This document shows, in pieces, positions 61,698-64,000 of a stretch of DNA of 64,000 nt; positions within the stretch are counted from its first letter, which is position 1; the number at the start of each line of letters is the position of its first letter. This DNA comes from Euwallacea fornicatus (lineage: Eukaryota; Arthropoda; Insecta; Coleoptera; Curculionidae). The notes below the pieces were generated by a model. That model worked only from the letters and a program-made list of their open reading frames with translations. It searched no databases and was not told the origin of the DNA. Location of the stretch: positions 2,914,001 to 2,978,000 of the forward strand of contig NC_089543.1 in NCBI RefSeq assembly GCF_040115645.1, written 5' to 3'. Position numbers and translations under genes: made by a program.

Positions 61698-63479
61698 TTA
61701 TTTCATAGCTAGAATACTTTCATATTTGGAAGTCGCGTTTCTCAAACCAGAACCAACAATTCTGTGAACCTCTGTAACCTCTTCTTCCTTAACATCATTG
61801 AAGTTGAGACTCCTTGCTTCCTTGCCATTGTCGTGTTCATACCACTTATACTTTAACTTCACCTTATGCCTGGCGATAGATTTGACAATGAGTACTGTTA
61901 CGTAAATGATGAAGTAGATGCTGAAGTAAAGAGGGATGTACCAAAGCTTGCGCCCTAAATAATAATAGCTGTAATGGGTGCTGCTGACACGTTTCTCTTC
62001 TTTCGTAGGAACCATCGTTGTGTGAGGAATTTCTTCATAGATATGGTGATCGTAGTGGTGTTGGTCATACAAGTAGTGTGGGAATGGAGGAGAAGGTGGT
62101 GCTTGAATATGATCGTCTCCAGAACCACTGGATTTCCCTTCGTCTATATCATCTGTAGGCATCATGTCTTCCGGTGCCATCATATCGTTTGGTACCATCA
62201 TATCATCCTTTATCATATGATCGTCGTGTGCTCCTCCGTGATTATGAGGAATCTGGTCTTGAGGAAAATCAGGAGGGTAATATACGTCATCAACTCCTTT
62301 TGGAGGATGAGGAGGTCCGTCTTTTTGCTTGTACATAGTCATGGGATCTACCGGAGGTTTTTCCTGTTGGAAATCATGATGATAATGATACGGTTCAAAA
62401 TCAGATTGATGACTGTGGTCATTATCGTGATCATGATCGTAGTCAAGGTTATCGCCGTCATTGTCATGCGGATGATCTTCATTATGCGGAGCTATGGGTG
62501 GTCCTAACGATACATAAGAGTCAGGAGCTTTGCCCTTCGTAATTGCTTTTGGTGACGAATCCTTCATTAAAGGTATCGAAGGTCCGGAATCACCATAATT
62601 GTGATTGTTCGGTGGATATTCGTTGGATTGGGAGTCATCAGGCTTGAAATCTGGAGGATTGTATGAACTATACGGGGAGTTATACAAATCTACATTTGGT
62701 GCAGCCATTAGAACAGCAGATGCGCCGGTGGATGACGTCAGATAGGAGGCCGCAGGTGTATCACTAGGCTTGGGGGCAGGTGGGGGTAGATAAGTGGGCG
62801 AAGCTTTTCCCTTATAAGCGAAATGAGGGCGTGCTTCAAAGCGGTCCTGTGCGCTGGCGACGATTACTTCTCCTATTCCAGGAACATGTTCTGTTTTCTT
62901 ATCAACCTTGGAGTCCGGTTTTTGGTAGATCGGGTACTGGTAGACGACGGAAGGGTTCTTAGTTTTAGAGGTAGGATCATTTGTATCTAATCTAAAAAAC
63001 ACATAGGTATCATATTCGAAAGACTTATTATAAGAATTGGATTTTTTGTAAACTGTGTTTTTTTTTACACTGTTTGGTTGAATGCAAAAATTTGATTTAA
63101 ACTGGATATTGAAGAAAATATAATAATTTCCATAAAAATATTGGAATCTATAAAAGTAAAACGTTAGGAAAAGTGAATAAATTAAGGAACGTGAGCGCGA
63201 AAGTGAAGTATAAACCAGATTAATTAACTCAAAAAAGCATAATCTTAAATTACAAAATATGTTTTGCAACTTTTTTGAACTATCTACATATTTTAAAAAT
63301 ACAAACCTGTGATTCCATAAATTTCCACTCTTAATTTTATTTCCAGAAGAAGAGTCCGTGTTATTGTTTTTCCACACTGCAACTTTGGCATATTTCGAGA
63401 TAATCTGAGAATCATGTGGAAAACACTTATTAAACTTAACAAAGCATAACACTAATCCAAATATAAAAACATGTTTCAT
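61698..63479 (-). CDS. His/Asp-rich single-pass membrane protein, 488 residues, unrecognised family
   Basis: Two exons: 63479..63307 (ATG, phase 2, donor GTTTGT) and 62991..61698, with a 315-nt intron ending TTTTTTAG. The intron happens to be open in frame, so an uninterrupted longer frame exists, but its AT-rich Phe/Tyr-laden translation and the splice sites argue for splicing. Order: signal peptide MKHVFIFGLVLCFVKFNKC (about 1-19); ectodomain with VPGIGEVIVASAQDRFEARP and Pro-rich stretches; a His/Asp-rich block (HDNDGDNLDYDHDHDNDHSH, about residues 270-300); DMM-x-P repeats; a second His cluster (DQHHYDHH); membrane segment LWYIPLYFSIYFIIYVTVLIV (about 407-427); then a basic KSIARHKVKLKYKW and an acidic cytoplasmic tail. 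Type I topology. The TTG at 63512 is not needed as a start. Function unknown; the His/Asp block could bind metal ions. Confidence 0.87.
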   Translation of the reverse strand: MKHVFIFGLVLCFVKFNKCFPHDSQIISKYAKVAVWKNNNTDSSSGNKIKSGNLWNHRFVFLKYVDSSKKLQNIFCNLRLCFFELINLVYTSLSRSRSLIYSLFLTFYFYRFQYFYGNYYIFFNIQFKSNFCIQPNSVKKNTVYKKSNSYNKSFEYDTYVFFRLDTNDPTSKTKNPSVVYQYPIYQKPDSKVDKKTEHVPGIGEVIVASAQDRFEARPHFAYKGKASPTYLPPPAPKPSDTPAASYLTSSTGASAVLMAAPNVDLYNSPYSSYNPPDFKPDDSQSNEYPPNNHNYGDSGPSIPLMKDSSPKAITKGKAPDSYVSLGPPIAPHNEDHPHDNDGDNLDYDHDHDNDHSHQSDFEPYHYHHDFQQEKPPVDPMTMYKQKDGPPHPPKGVDDVYYPPDFPQDQIPHNHGGAHDDHMIKDDMMVPNDMMAPEDMMPTDDIDEGKSSGSGDDHIQAPPSPPFPHYLYDQHHYDHHIYEEIPHTTMVPTKEEKRVSSTHYSYYYLGRKLWYIPLYFSIYFIIYVTVLIVKSIARHKVKLKYKWYEHDNGKEARSLNFNDVKEEEVTEVHRIVGSGLRNATSKYESILAMK

Positions 63480-63540
63480 TTTACGGAAATAAACTCGGAG
63501 CTTAACTTTCAAACTCTGATTTGAATCACGAGTGATTGTC

Positions 63541-63546
63541 CACTGA
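63541..63546 (-). promoter_or_regulatory. Possible initiator of the 488-residue protein gene
   Basis: TCAGTG on the minus strand, about 65 nt before the start codon, matches the arthropod initiator TCAGT. No clear TATA box was found. Confidence 0.3.
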
Positions 63547-64000
63547 TTTGTTATAGATAAAGGAAGACTACATGCTGGACATCTTCACAAACATTACACC
63601 TTGAGGGTGTTAATTAGTTTTAAATCGCTGTTACAGTTATGCATAGTCTATTTGGTTATGGTTTGTGACCCATATATGGGCTTACTGTTGTTCTTTATTT
63701 ACATAGCAAATATATTGTCTGTTGTCTCCATGTTACAAGATGCTTCACGTGCAATATTTCGAAGATCACTTTAGGAAAAGTTTATTAGATCATGTCAACT
63801 TCGATCGACCTAGATAGTTTATGTTTTACAGCTTACGATCGATTAGCACTAAAACAAAATTGAATCGAATTTTAAGCAATGGGGTGATTCAGTTTGGTTT
63901 TGTAATTCTTAATTTTCGTTGTTGTTATTTCATTAATAAATAATTTACGGTGTAAATAATTTGGTTAAACTGAATTCATGTAGGTAAATCATTTTCTAAA
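63547..64000. other. Upstream flank at the right edge
   Basis: AT-rich DNA upstream of the 488-residue protein gene. No exon or repeat was recognised. Confidence 0.4.

Noticed and set aside
62992..63306. Uninterrupted frame through the first intron of the His/Asp-rich gene
   Set aside because: The segment translates to AT-rich Phe/Tyr/Ser-laden text. Good splice signals with matching phase flank it, so it is treated as an in-frame intron, not coding.

Overview
The window is AT-rich animal DNA with short spliced exons, many introns of about 50-60 nt, arthropod-type TCAGT initiator motifs and several insect gene families. It reads as an insect nuclear genome. A beetle is my best guess, from the many fold-back repeats ending in CAGGGTGT-like sequence, but I cannot prove the order. 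There are no prokaryotic operons and no CRISPR array. I rebuilt the gene models by hand from splice sites. In each multi-exon model every exon joins in frame, which is the main support for them.

Left third (1-23.9 kb): the 5' end of an ARNT/tango bHLH-PAS gene on the minus strand. One first coding exon lies at 16932-16721 and the next at 2588-2508, joined by a 14.1 kb intron; the bHLH and PAS exons lie beyond the left edge. Two further minus-strand exons (23644-23617 and 22452-22404) encode another possible N-terminus whose reading phase fits the 2.5 kb exon, suggesting an alternative distal promoter. The intron holds repeats: a fold-back element (5.6-6.3 kb) and a decayed LTR retrotransposon (14.87-15.65 kb).

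Middle (24.6-30.3 kb): THOC7 (plus strand, mRNA export complex THO), head-to-head with the putative distal tango promoter and convergent with a complete six-exon MFSD6-like major facilitator gene (minus strand). Between 30.3 and 38.5 kb I see no gene, only a palindromic repeat and a possible retroelement tail.

Right centre (38.5-55.6 kb, minus strand): a mosaic type II transmembrane serine protease of about 1310 residues, ordered cytoplasmic tail, membrane anchor, SEA, Ser/Thr-rich stalk, LDLa modules, SRCR, trypsin-like protease, C-terminal LDLa. Its first exon lies 12.25 kb upstream of the second, and that intron carries a 1.1 kb and a 1.0 kb fold-back element. One intron is GC-AG.

Right end (58.4-63.5 kb, minus strand): two adjacent genes for single-pass membrane proteins of 188 and 488 residues. 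Each has a signal peptide exon ending in phase 2, an acidic ectodomain and a C-terminal membrane segment. I do not recognise either family. The larger has His/Asp-rich and DMM-P repeats. This pair is the least explained coding content in the window. Apart from shared membrane topology of several products, the genes show no evident functional link.
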